From assembly GCA_963971305.1 (NCBI GenBank), contig OZ020305.1:6295001-6359000 (forward strand): 64,000 nucleotides of DNA, in the 5' to 3' direction. This document shows positions 36,601-47,243 of the stretch, in pieces (the stretch's first letter is position 1; each line of letters opens with the position of its first letter). The notes under the pieces were generated by a model, which did not search any database, was not told the origin of the DNA, and worked only from the letters and a program-made list of their open reading frames with translations. Source of the DNA: Arcuatula senhousia (lineage: Eukaryota; Mollusca; Bivalvia; Mytilida; Mytilidae). The translations under genes were made by a program, and so were the position numbers.

Positions 36601-39137
36601 GATATAACCCCGTTTACTGCCGGGACGGATGGTCCCTGGATTCAAAAGATAAAAGATTTGTTAAATAAAAAAAAACCATTCATGCCATTATTTCTATAAA
36701 ACGATGCAGGCTAGTTTCGTTTTCTGCAATTGTCACATTACAACCATTTCCTACATGTCTTATACACCTATTGATATTTGCATGGACTTTTTTCAATCTA
36801 AAGCATCTTTGAAAAGTCTTTCATTTCTTAAGATCGGTTTACAAATTGCATATTTCTCAGGCATTTCGAAAAATGATTTGCCTCTGATCTTAGGGAGCAT
36901 CCATTTGAATTATATGGGGGGGGGGCAATTTTTTTATTTTTTAAGCAAATATAATTTTTTTAGCCATAAATACCATCCTGCCTTTTTTTTTTACTCAAAG
37001 CCCTGTCCTGCCTTTTTATTTCTGGATTTTTGCCATCCTGCCTTTTTATTTCAAATTTCACCATAGCCCTCCCCCCGAGAAAAATCTAAGGGTCGCTCCC
37101 TTATATATTATAAAACAATAGATAATAATAATAAAGACAACTTCATGCAACACCACAAAAAAAAATAACTATCATTCAGACGAGCAGTACAAACAGAAGC
37201 TTTGACAAAGATTTCTGGCTTAGCACATCGTCAATGTAATTTGGTTAGGAGCAACTATTTATGTGTGCTCAACAAAACATAAACGTAGAAAAAAAAACAT
37301 ATCGACAAATGGAGATCTGGTTTGACCCTGTGCAGTCTATCTCTTAAAATAAGCAATGTACAAGAGGTATCAGTTCTTACCTCTATAACTCCTTGGACGA
37401 TTCTGATGATCATTACAAGAATATACTGATCATATCTTATACATGTAGGGAGCATTACCATAAGTATACTGGACAACAAGATTGACAACGCACATATTCT
37501 GAAACATAATGTCAAAATAAAATATAAGCTCTTACACGAGAATACAGGATAAAAATATAGAAAACGAACATTTTCTTAATGACTGCAAGGAAAGTATACT
37601 GAGTTCTTAAAACACATTTCTTTTATAGGTTCATATTGCTTAGAATACTTTAGAATAACATGGTTGTACTTGTTTGTTAAAATATTTGTAATATGTCACT
37701 GTACATTTGGCTTAAATGCCCCATGTTTGGTAATAAAGAATCTTTATTCTGTAACCGGCAACTGGCGGGGCTCCTCATGGGGGGGAGTACCAGGAATCAA
37801 GTAATCAGCATTTTTTTGCAAAAGTAATCAAATAATCATATATTTTTTAGAAATGTAATCAAAAACTGTTTCCAAATCAAGTAATCAAAAATTCAAACCT
37901 TAATAATCAAATAATCATTAAATATTTGCTCTTGTAATCAAGTAATCACCTTTAAAATGGCCTTGGAATCATGTAATCAAAAACTCCATGAGAAGGCAAA
38001 CGGGTAAGCTTAAAGGGTAAAAATGAGGAATTTGTATCATAGATCCATGTAAGCTTCCGAGCTTAATACTTTTTCTTGTTGCACTTGATAAATTGGTGGA
38101 TGATTCAAAATATTTACATATTACCTGACGGGCGAAAACCTCGTGGCAAGTAGCCCGCCCGGGGCCTGTGTAAACATCCCACCAACAAAATAAGCCGTGT
38201 TGAAATACAACGATGAATCCACTGTCCAGTTCAGTGATATGTCTACTGTTACATTTTCTGGTAAACACTGAAACAATAATGAAACTTCTACTTTTTTTAC
38301 AAAGTTAAACCACATCATACCACAGTCATGTGCCAATCGTACAGAAATGCCCAGAAAACCTATGGAAGTCAAAAGCATTGGTGTTGTTGCTTTCTCTGGC
38401 TTTGTTGCGATACAAGAAGTTAACCAAGTTAGTGCTTTCTCTGAAGTAAACAAATCTGTCATTTTATAAGAATGACTATAGATAAAAAAAATGAAATCAT
38501 TACATATCCTAGATTCCTAGCTCATAATAGTCCGGAAGGTTGCTTTTCTTCTTGCCTTAAACCATTTTCAGAGTTTGGCGTCACAGGTTCTGGTAATATA
38601 TTATGTTTCGGCTTGCGTCTTCAGAGTATATAGAGCTAGCCAGCGAGTGATACATAAGGCTTTTTTTTGTGTGTCGACATTTAAAGCACTTGATTTTAAC
38701 AGTCAATCGTTCATATTCGATAAATGTAAACAAAGAACATCAGTTTGGTTTAAAGCCATTTGGCTGGCTGTAACAAACAATAGCAGACTGCAACACTTAT
38801 AGATGTCTTTATGTGATTTGAAAAGAGACTTTGTAATTAGTAATACAGCATTACCCTCCCTATCACCTGAAGAAAACCAAAAGACTAACAAAAATGTAAT
38901 TATTCAAAAAATATAACAAGCGGAACCATGCCCCGCCCCCAAATTGCCCAAACCCAGTTTTTTCCATATAATACGTACATTGTGTAAGAAGCTGTCTGAA
39001 TCACTAGAGTTCGAGCCTGCTTGTTTTATAACATGCACCATCACCATAGAAAATACGGCTCTGTATCCAATAGAAAGTAAAAGTCCGAAAAATCCTAGGA
39101 ATACAACCAGGAACCGCCGTGGACACGCCATTGTCAT
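30655..39137 (-). CDS. SLC17-family anion transporter (VGLUT/sialin-like), eleven exons
   Basis: Coding exons in transcript order: 39137-38979, 38267-38125, 37498-37381, 36635-36548, 36142-36056, 35581-35442, 34555-34406, 34055-33923, 32186-32076, 31665-31538, 30954-30655. All introns are GT-AG, and the exons join to 518 codons plus TAA. TM1 carries G-Y-R (R26), aligning with the family's conserved TM1 arginine. The first lumenal loop has three N-glycosylation sites (N43, N58, N66). TM4 holds RIVQGVIEGPSVPA with R133 and E140, both conserved in SLC17 and linked to substrate and proton coupling. Further family blocks are WAPKSEKSRM, FTSLPV, FCRNW, GYQVNPLDLSP and FASGERQPWA. The usual VGLUT TM2 histidine is not seen, so substrate is open. 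The C-terminus is acidic (a run of six Asp). Known role of the family: proton- or potential-driven organic-anion transport in vesicles, lysosomes or plasma membrane. A 3' splice site lies 10 nt before the ATG, so a non-coding first exon is likely. A minus-strand AATAAA lies at 30362-30367. Confidence 0.93.
31255..31370 (+). repeat. Dispersed repeat R2 (transporter intron 10)
   Basis: About 115 bp from AGCGTGTCTGATGAAGGTTA to CACATATTCCATATTCTTTC, including AAAAGCGCTTCACACG. A second copy in the same orientation lies at 55512-55643, 24 kb away. Non-coding. Confidence 0.85.
33052..33180. repeat. 129-bp near-perfect hairpin (transporter intron 8)
   Basis: Arms of about 60 bp start ATGGACTTTTGACTCTGTCA and end AAAAGTCCAT, with TATATATGGACCTGTTAGG on one arm and its complement on the other, around a CGGACTTCGTCC loop. 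It is a fold-back MITE by shape. No target-site duplication was found. Confidence 0.85.
33441..33830 (-). other. 129-codon open frame of unknown nature inside transporter intron 8
   Basis: A minus-strand frame of 129 codons, on the same strand as the transporter. It contains a hydrophobic segment at about residues 10-25 and the stretch DHGPMAERRAVSTGFAEGC. I recognise no family. A short related stretch with GGCTTAG and GTACAAACA landmarks near 37180-37250 suggests dispersed-repeat origin. It has no codon-use or splice support as an exon of the host gene, whose neighbouring exons join in phase without it. Confidence 0.3.
34730..34944. mobile_element. 215-bp MULE-like MITE with 10-bp target-site duplication (transporter intron 7)
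   Basis: The ends are GGCTTGTTTAGGG and its perfect complement CCCTAAACAAGCC. CCATCTCTGA flanks both sides (34720-34729 and 34945-34954). The interior consists mainly of about six variants of GGGATATGGGATATT. A 9-10 bp duplication is typical of Mutator-like elements. It has no coding capacity. Confidence 0.88.
36893..37100. mobile_element. PIF/Harbinger-like MITE, TTA duplication (transporter intron 3)
   Basis: It is bounded by GGGAGCATCC and GGTCGCTCCC and flanked by TTA on both sides (36890-36892, 37101-37103). The interior has about four CCTGCCTTTTT(A)TT units. It is the same family as 44901-45155, with which it shares the ends, sub-repeats and a TTTCACCATAGCCC segment. Confidence 0.75.
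37767..37997. mobile_element. Possible small element made of AATCAAGTAATCA units (transporter intron 2)
   Basis: About eight degenerate AATCAAGTAATCA units lie between imperfect inverted ends (GGCTCCTCATGG against CCATGAGAAGGC). Ends and interior follow the same plan as the other sub-repeat elements, but the inverted ends have mismatches and no duplication is seen. Confidence 0.45.
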
Positions 39138-39342
39138 CAAATTTCAACTGAAAAAAAATATTTCCGCTAGTGATAATGAAAAAACAATGTTTGTATAAAA
39201 CACACAAAAAAGAACTATTATAAACATAAATTCATATGCAATTAAAAATTCCACAGCAGAAACTTTAATATTAAATCATTATACAAGTTGAAGAGTATCA
39301 ATGTATAAGGGGTCTATGTGCATGTCGCACTCGCAACGTACA

Positions 39343-41675
39343 GGGTACATCGAATTACCGAAATGCCTGTAATTACCGAAATGCCTTTGAAATACCGAAA
39401 TGCCCAATAAAAATACCGAAATGCCCGGAATAATGATAGATAAATCATAGTTTAACACATATTTTGTGTCTTTAGACGAAATAAATATTAAATACATGTT
39501 CTTGTTACTAAAATTTCGATTATCAAAAAAGTTCGTAATTTTTGCATAAAATTAAAGAAAAGAAGAATTGCCACAGAAAAAAAAAACGTTTTATTTTTTG
39601 TTTGGCCTGATCGACTGTATATATTGAAATGGTAATTCAATGTCTTACAAAATGTAAGTAATAAACGGCGTAAACGAATAAACAAATCAAATATTTTGTG
39701 TTAAAAAGGAAAACTGTAATAACTTTCAATTTACAAAATTATGAAAAAAGTTTTTTTTGCGCTTTCTTTTTGGTCTACATACAAAGGACATGGTACGGTA
39801 AGAGCCATTTTTGGCCCCGTATTTTATGAAAAAATAAATTTTGCGAAAATATTAAAATGTACTTTATATATGGAGTAAAATGGTTACGTGACCTATAGAT
39901 TTCTTAACTGATTTAGACTTTAATTGAAGTCAGTTTTAAAGTTTATTCACAAAATGTCTGGGTCAAGAAGGCGGAGGCTTCCAAAAATTGAAAAAATGAC
40001 GCAAAATTCGTCAATTTTCAGCCAATTTCACAGATATCTTTTATATTTGTTTTGTTTTGACATCCTATTTTACACCAATGTCAGATGCTACGCTTAAAAA
40101 AATATTAGAACAAGTTTGTTCATTTACTTGAACTTCTAAATAGCACAAGAAATATTTTCGATATCAATTTTGTAATTTTGAATTATAGAGGGGGCCAAAT
40201 ATGGGCCTTAGTGTACTTTGTCCTTTACGAAACTCGAAATTTATCCGAACATTTGATAGTAGCTTAACGATGTAATAATTTCCAAATATATTAATTTTAA
40301 ACTTAATTTGTCTCTGCTGTTGTCCGTCTTTACCGGTATATATTTTTTTCTTATTCAATGCTATTTGAATTTCTATGCAGTCACTTGGCGGGTCTCCCGG
40401 AGCGGGTCTAATTTAAAATTAAATTAAAGGATAATTTATCAAATAATACCAAAGAGATAAGGACAATTGAAAATTATTTTGACAAAAAATTATTAAGATA
40501 CAATAAAAGTTTATTGAAAGTAAAAGTAATTCTAAGAGAAAATGAAAAGATTGAAAATTATAATTAAAAAAAAAAATAATTTGTTAATTAAATGTTCAAA
40601 ACTTTTGGAAATTGTCATTACAAAAATGAAAATTATTTTCATTTATTCTCAAACTGAATAGTAATAGTATTATATAACACTCAAAACACATTCTGCCCCT
40701 TTCCACGAACTCCTGTTCCCCAAAAGGAATCAGGAACATCATGTGCTATGAAACCATTGGTCTGCAATTAAGAGTCTCGAAATAGTTTGCCCTGTTGGAA
40801 CTTCAACTTAAGAATCTCGGACATAAGAAGGGCTTTATTCTCGTCCAATTGTCAATCTGTTCTCAGTAGATCAAATTTCACGTCAGCGATGCCGGCTACA
40901 TTGCTATGTTGCGAGCAATCCGGAAAGGGCTCAGTTGGTTTGTCAACTATTTGAACAGACTTTAGATAATGGCACTTTTCATGTTTTGTTGTTAAAAGAA
41001 GCATAATTGTTATATGGTCCTTATTTCATGCCTCATTGTATTTGTGAAAATAAATTTTAAAAATATTTTCATTCTTCTGCTCCTTGGAAGTCACAAGTTA
41101 AAGTGTCCTTAATGCATCATAAACGCCATTTCCCGGATTACACATTTTATAATGTAAAACAACCTAAAACAATTCATATGCAAAAAAATTGGAATTCGCT
41201 TTGAATAAATATATATATTTTATAACATTTACCAAAACTGCAAGTAACATCACACAAGATATACAAGAATAGCATATGGGTTTATTGGCCAATAAATACA
41301 ATATACAGCACAAAAGATCGGAACAATGTTAGTACAAAACAATGACAAACACAAATAATCATAAAAACTATATATATAATTTATATACTATAAAAAAAAA
41401 ACCAGCTGAAGGTGTTACAGATTATAGTTTTATTATGAAATGGATAATTTATTATGAAACTCGTTACATTTATAAATGGTCATCACTTTAATCAAAAACA
41501 TCCTTTCTTCATCAGAATCTTTAAAATTGCCAAAATCGATATCAATATTAAGTGTAAATATTCAATAAACCTCTATTCCACCCCCTAAAATGGGCATTTT
41601 GGTAATTTTATTGGACATTTCGGTAATTTCAAAGGCATTTCGGTAATTACGGGCATTTCGGTAATTCGAAGTACC
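39343..41675. mobile_element. 2.3-kb candidate non-autonomous Mutator-like element with 10-bp target-site duplication
   Basis: The decamer GCAACGTACA occurs at 39333-39342 and 41676-41685, directly outside inverted ends of about 90 bp. Each end carries four direct sub-repeats of ATTACCGAAATGCC or a near variant (39350-39425 on the plus strand, 41590-41668 on the minus strand). Long inverted ends and a 9-11 bp duplication are hallmarks of Mutator-like elements. The 2.1-kb interior is AT-rich with only short open frames and no recognisable transposase. It lies just 5' of the first coding exon of the transporter, probably in a 5'-UTR intron. Confidence 0.82.
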
Positions 41676-42357
41676 GCAACGTACACATGCTAAGGTTTGC
41701 AACGTTTTTGAAGCGTATTTTATAACTTATCAAAAACTTGAGCAACGTACACCAGCGAGTTAAAAATTATTCTAGCACGTAGTCTAACATTGTGACAGCG
41801 GGGGATTTGCTGAAGAAAACTTTTACATTGGGGGTTTATTTGTGCCGCTAGTACCGGGTCAATTACCGTGATTCTGAGTCAACGTCTAAGCAAGAAGGGG
41901 TTGGGGGATTAATCCATGCAGAATATCTAACCTTTTGTTTTATATCATCCTTCCGAGTGGTGAAGAATTTTAATCAGTTTTATATATGTTACAATAATCG
42001 GGAAGGAAGCAAAACTTATGTCATTTTCGTTGTTTAATATGAAAATGTGGACGTATCGGTAAAATTATAAATGACAATTCAATAAATCTGTTTAAAATTA
42101 AAATTTACAGTTTGTAAATTTTTCGATTGTTTGTCTCAATTTAGGTTAAATTCCCTTTATAGCTCGAACACGGTCCGGTGAAATGATCGCAAATAGAAAC
42201 AACGAAAATATGCCTATATAAATTTGCTGCAGCCAGTTAACAGGATAGCATCTGGTGAATCCAACACGATTCTACCGAAATGTTTAAACTTTTCTTTTAA
42301 AAAAAGATGAAATTCAAAATAGAAAAGGACAAAAATAACAAACATGTTTTATCTTAC

Positions 42358-42470
42358 CTCTTGCCTGTGAACAAATGATAGATGTCCTACCTTAATCCCA
42401 TAAGGATATAGATGTTGAAGCTAACGTACTTCCTGGAGAAACACTTACTGAAGAAAAGTGATTTTCTATA
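42358..42470 (-). other. Possible non-coding first exon of the transporter gene
   Basis: On the minus strand a strong 5' splice site, GCAAGAG|GTAAGAT, ends an otherwise non-coding stretch at 42358. The transporter's first coding exon starts with a 3' splice site at 39147, so a donor upstream is expected. The right limit is a guess, and other donors are possible. Confidence 0.3.
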
Positions 42471-42479
42471 AATGATGTG

Positions 42480-43219
42480 TGTATTTATAGAACGGACATG
42501 TACATGTATTTCTCAAAAGGAAAGAAAAGGCAGAGCTAACCAGTTGTTACCTACTTCAGACACAGCGTGTGATGATTTTTTTTTTTGGGGGGGGTCTTGT
42601 ATTTCAGATTATTTTGACTGTAATCATGAACTGCAAATTAAGTCCTGATATCAATATAATCTTACTATCCCGTCTCCTTCACAGAACTTTCCAGGAAGGT
42701 TGTTACTTCAAGAAATCACATAAATATTAACACTTTTTCTGAATCACGTGCTTAATAATATATATTCAATTTATGGTCTTCCTTACAGCCTTTTTAGCGC
42801 ATCCGACCGACGAATATGAGTTTGTTGTCTGTAAACAATTTAAACCTCTATCCTCTGAAAAAGTTCTTCAAAATACTCCATTCGGTCCAAGTTTTCAGGT
42901 GGCTCTTTATAGGAGTTATGGTTTTTTAGAAGTCAAATTAGCGATTTTTTCATCTTTTGCCCTATGGAGTATCAACTATTGCAGAAAAAGAAAAACTGTT
43001 GCTTGCTCAAACCTTCAGCTCATAAGCGCTGCAAAAGTGCTCTTGGATGCAGTAGTCTGTTTACCCCTTGCAGGGGTTTATGCTCTTTAAAGGGCAAAAT
43101 AACTACGGCGTTTTTCATGTTTTTGCCCTAAAGAATGATAATTATTGCAATTGGAGTAAAGTTATCTGGCTTTGTTAATAAATTCTTCATTTGGATCGAA
43201 GTTGTCACATTACCTCTCA
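42480..43219. other. Intergenic stretch, one unexplained open frame
   Basis: A frame at 42773-43090 (plus, 105 codons) has no recognised motif. A G-run lies at 42585-42594. Nothing else was recognised. Confidence 0.4.
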
Positions 43220-43518
43220 TACACTGTAAAAATGGTGTTTAGATTCTAAACACAATCCTAAACACAAAATTTGTGTTGAATTTTAAACACGTTTAGCATC
43301 TAAACATGTTTAGGATTGTGTTTAGATTAATGAAAATAGTATAGGGAAATTTCTAAGATTGATATTTTGAAGAAGTGAAACATGTTTAAAACCTAAACAT
43401 GTTTAGATTTTACATGTTTAATTTGGAAAGTGTTTAGGATTTAAACACAATCTAAACATGTTTAGGGCTAAAAGTGTTTTAAAAGTGTTTAGATTCTAAA
43501 CACCATTTTTACAGTGTA
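43220..43518. mobile_element. 299-bp Tc1/mariner-like MITE, copy 1 (TA target)
   Basis: It starts TACACTGTAAAAATGG and ends CCATTTTTACAGTGTA, with inverted ends of about 35 bp and several further GTGTTTAGATT and TAAACATGTTTAG palindromes inside. TA at both ends fits a TA target-site duplication. It reads the same as 45819-46117 while the flanks differ. Confidence 0.9.
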
Positions 43519-43925
43519 CAGGAATATTATTTTGTGAACATGCAAATGTCTGCATGTCTGTTGGTGTAATTTTCATATTTACTTGTTTTCAATGATAGTT
43601 TTCACTGTCATCAAAATTTAGAAGCTTGCAGTATTGAAAAAAGACAAAATTCTAGATAAATACTTTATTTATTACTGACCATTTACAAAGTCTTCTTTCC
43701 TTTAAATGATTTTTTACAAATGTTCATCTCATCATCATATAATTTTATCCTTCACTTGAAAAAAATGTCCCTAATAAGATGTGCAGTAAGTCTTTACACC
43801 AGCTCAGACTGCCAACTTGTTGCTTCTTTTCTGCATTCTTCATGGTCACTATAAAAGATAATAATTAATGTAAAAAAAGTTTCCATTGAACAATATAAGA
43901 CAATATTAATTTCCAAACAACATTG

Positions 43926-44008
43926 TATGTCCAAAAGACATAATATCGCAATCTTTGGGACAGACAGATGGATGGACCCGTACACTGTATGCCCCTACTT
44001 TTGTAGAT
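43926..44008 (+). mobile_element. Core-less version of the 146-bp-core element
   Basis: It starts with the same head hairpin TATGTCCAAAAGACATA as 28824, passes through GGGACAGACAGATGGATGGA, and ends in the same type of tail (TGTATGCCCCTAC, then GTAGATA). All tandem cores are absent. Confidence 0.6.
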
Positions 44009-44281
44009 AATTTATTATGATTAATAAAGCAATTTATAATAACAAGTAATAATGTGTGATTTCTCATATTTTGAATCAAATGTGAATAAATAAAACTGCA
44101 AACATAACACCAGAACTTTCACACATTTTGCAATAAATTTTGAAGTATTTTTAAAAAAAAAAGTCTTGCCACTTTCCATGTTTCCAATGTAGAGAAATAA
44201 AATCGCGTACATAAAAGCAGTATAATCAATTTAAATATCATGCATATACATGTAAAATGGAAAGATATATGTGAAATAACA

Positions 44282-44455
44282 GTAGTGGATCCAGGAATTT
44301 CAGAAAAGAGAGGGCCCGCTGACTGGCTTAGGGGGCCCACTTTGGTCGAGTGGCAATGATTTCCTACACCACATTTTTCCGCTAAAAGGGGCAGGCCCCT
44401 GTCTGCCCAACCCAATGTCCACCAACTCCCCCCCCCCCCTGTTCCACCAATAAAT
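44282..44455. repeat. Degenerate relative of the 48752 element
   Basis: It shares AGTGGATCCAGGAATTTCAG, GAGAGGGCCCGCTGACTGGC and CAATGATTTCCTA with 48752-48901. The right end is decayed and runs into a C-run. Confidence 0.7.
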
Positions 44456-44900
44456 ATATGTAATGACACAACCTACATACAGTACATATAATGGACATTC
44501 AAAATCCGAAAAAGAAACTGCAGCAGCCTTAAACCAGACCAGTGGTTGCTGCTCGTGGTTTTGCAATTTGTTTGCAGTAAATTAATACTGTCATATACCA
44601 AAATAATTCATTTTTCAAAAAAATATGAATGCTACAAAAAAATATGTAAGATTAATTTTTTTAAACGTTTTGCAATAAATCTTTAAAAATTTCAGGTGCG
44701 CATCCAACGAAAAGTGTACCCCGAGTGTTTCCCCACCACAAAATACACTCATGAAAAAAAATAATCGGTGCCTTGCTTCGCTTTGCAAAGTACAATTTTA
44801 ATGCCCCTAAACTAAAATTCTGGATCCGTTCCTTTGTGAATTTAAATGTAAATAAATATGAGTATATAATACAGTAGAAATATTACTGCGTGTCAGTTTA

Positions 44901-45155
44901 GGGAGCAACCATTTGATTTTTATGGGGGCTATGGATATTTTCTTCGTCCTGCCTTTTTATTTTCAGAAAAAGTTGAGCCTGGAATTTTTTTTTTGAGCGC
45001 TTGCGGCTTGTGCAACAATTTGTTTATTTTTAAAGCGATCCTGCCCTTTTTTTACTTAAAGCACTGTCCTGCCTTTTTATTTCAGTATTTTTGCCATCCT
45101 GCCTTTTTATTTCAAATTTCACCATAGCCCCTATAGAAATCAAATGGTGGCTCCC
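44901..45155. mobile_element. PIF/Harbinger-like MITE, TTA duplication, second copy
   Basis: The ends GGGAGCAACCATTTGATTTT and its complement (AAATCAAATGGTGGCTCCC, one mismatch) are flanked by TTA (44898-44900, 45156-45158). It carries about four CCTGCCTTTTTATTT units. It is more intact at the ends than 36893-37100. Confidence 0.8.
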
Positions 45156-45158
45156 TTA

Positions 45159-45818
45159 TATCATGGGTATATTCAAAAAGAAAAATGTTTTTTTCCATGT
45201 CGAGTGAATTTTGGGAATAAAATACATGTACATTTTGTAACTAGCTGGATTTACTAGCAGTCAAATGCAATTTCATACCTTGAAAATGTTAAATGAATAC
45301 AATTCCTTCCAAAATTCTGATTATCTTTCATAAATAGGCCTAATAACAAGCATTTGACCCAATCTTGGAGTGCCTTACACATTTGTGTGCTGACCAAATG
45401 ATGTAACATGGGGAACTCGACGGGGAATTTTAGATGTTATCAAATTCTGATCTCTTGTATATGTATCAAATTGAACAATATATTTACATAATTAACAAAG
45501 AGCTTGTTGTATGTCAAATGTATGTGCAGCCAGACACTCAGCTAACTTCATAAGTCTTGACATTTTTTCAAAACAAACATTTAATCTTCTACATTCGGGA
45601 CATCTCTTGAGCCATCCACCTAATTTAAAGAATCACCTGAGTAGTTCTGAAAGGACTTTCATCCAATCACATCTATACATTATACTTTCAGGTTTATTTT
45701 TAAATGTATTTTAGGATTTCTTCTAGCCTCTAACCAAACTCATCATACAATTCATAAAGTTCTTAATGGCTATACTGACTTTTTTCAACGCTGCAAGCTT
45801 CAAAATATATACAGATTA
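45159..45818. other. Intergenic stretch, nothing recognisable
   Basis: No gene or clear repeat. A short plus-strand frame at 45511-45714 is unsupported. Confidence 0.5.
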
Positions 45819-46117
45819 TACACTGTAAAAATGGTGTTTAGATTCTAAACACAATCCTAAACACAAAATTTGTGTTGAATTTTAAACACGTTTAGCATCT
45901 AAACATGTTTAGGATTGTGTTTAGATTAATGAAAATAGTATAGGGAAATTTCTAAGATTGATATTTTGAAGAAGTGAAACATGTTTAAAACCTAAACATG
46001 TTTAGATTTTACATGTTTAATTTGGAAAGTGTTTAGGATTTAAACACAATCTAAACATGTTTAGGGCTAAAAGTGTTTTAAAAGTGTTTAGATTCTAAAC
46101 ACCATTTTTACAGTGTA
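45819..46117. mobile_element. 299-bp Tc1/mariner-like MITE, copy 2 (TA target)
   Basis: Base-by-base reading found no difference from 43220-43518, in the same orientation and of the same length. The flanks (TACAGATTA... left, GGAGATGTGG right) are unrelated to those of copy 1, so this is insertion and not tandem duplication. Confidence 0.9.
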
Positions 46118-46590
46118 GGAGATGTGGCCCCTTATTAAGGTTGTCAGGTGTTCAAAAACAGGGGAGTCCAGTTGTCCACGTCTTCGAGATCCTCAGTGAT
46201 AAATGCGACTTCGCTTAAATTAATTATATTGTTTGGTTCTCTGTGGATGATAACGGACTTAACTTTTTTTTGCAGTTCGTTTTATTTTCAAAAATGTTAA
46301 TTGCAAGTTTTCAAACATCTACTAAATTCATAAATGATTGTCACCAAAATCTACATACCTCCAGTTCTCCAGCACGCCTCCAAAACATTGAAAAAATGGG
46401 GAAAAAAGTTAATTTTCAAGCATTGAACTTATACAAAATGGAACCAAGGTGGCTGGATAGGTTCTACTTGTTATGGCGAGTTTAACAACTATTTTGCAAA
46501 TCAGAGAACCAACCCTGTAACCTGGATATGACATTGCAAATCTGGACCTTTTTTTTTCATATATATTCTCCAGCTGTTGCACAAGAACAT

Positions 46591-46848
46591 GATCAGTTTT
46601 CAAGTGTACACACACAACAACGCGATCAGTTTTCAATTATACGCCCACAGCAACAAGATCAGTTTTCAATTGTACGCCCACATGAACACGATCAGTTTTC
46701 AATTGTACGCCCACATGAACACGATCAGTTTTCAATTGTACGCCCACAAAAACACGATCAGTTTTCAATTGTACGCCCACAAGAACATGATCAGTTTTCA
46801 ATTGTACGCATACAAGGACACAATCAGTTTTCACTTGTACACAGATAA
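46591..46848. repeat. 33-bp minisatellite, eight units
   Basis: Units start GATCAGTTTTCAATTGTACG at 46591 and every 33 bp to 46822. The period is a multiple of three, so plus- and minus-strand frames remain open; one plus-strand frame (46528-46848) would encode an 11-residue repeat, HDQFSIVRPHE. Nothing shows that it is translated. Confidence 0.92.
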
Positions 46849-47243
46849 TTGGCAAAATTCTGACTACAGGCGCTTGATATAGAACAATATTTTTGACACA
46901 TTACTCGATAAGTATTTTATGTACAGAGTTTGACGAATAAAGCAGAAACTTACCTTTCCGGAGCACCTGACGAATAAAGCAGAAACTTACCTTCCCGGAG
47001 CACCTGAATCTATTTTTGTTTTTAATTTATTACAGTTTGCGTTTCGGATAGCAATTGGGTTGTGTGTTTTCTTTGTCTTTTCATCTCCTGGTGTTTTGTA
47101 TTTGTTATGAGTTGTTCTAATTTGGTATTTCTTCCCATCTATCAAAACGCAAAGTTTAAATGTGGTAGCTCGGATATGTGAACCAACCAACCAGTCAAAA
47201 ATGATTAAAGTCATTTACTAGTAACTAATAAACTGTTAACACA

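Noticed and set aside
38121..38462. Longer first exon for the transporter, reading upstream from 38267
   Set aside because: The 3' splice site at 38268-38269 gives an in-phase junction with the exon at 38979-39137; the upstream reading has no family similarity.
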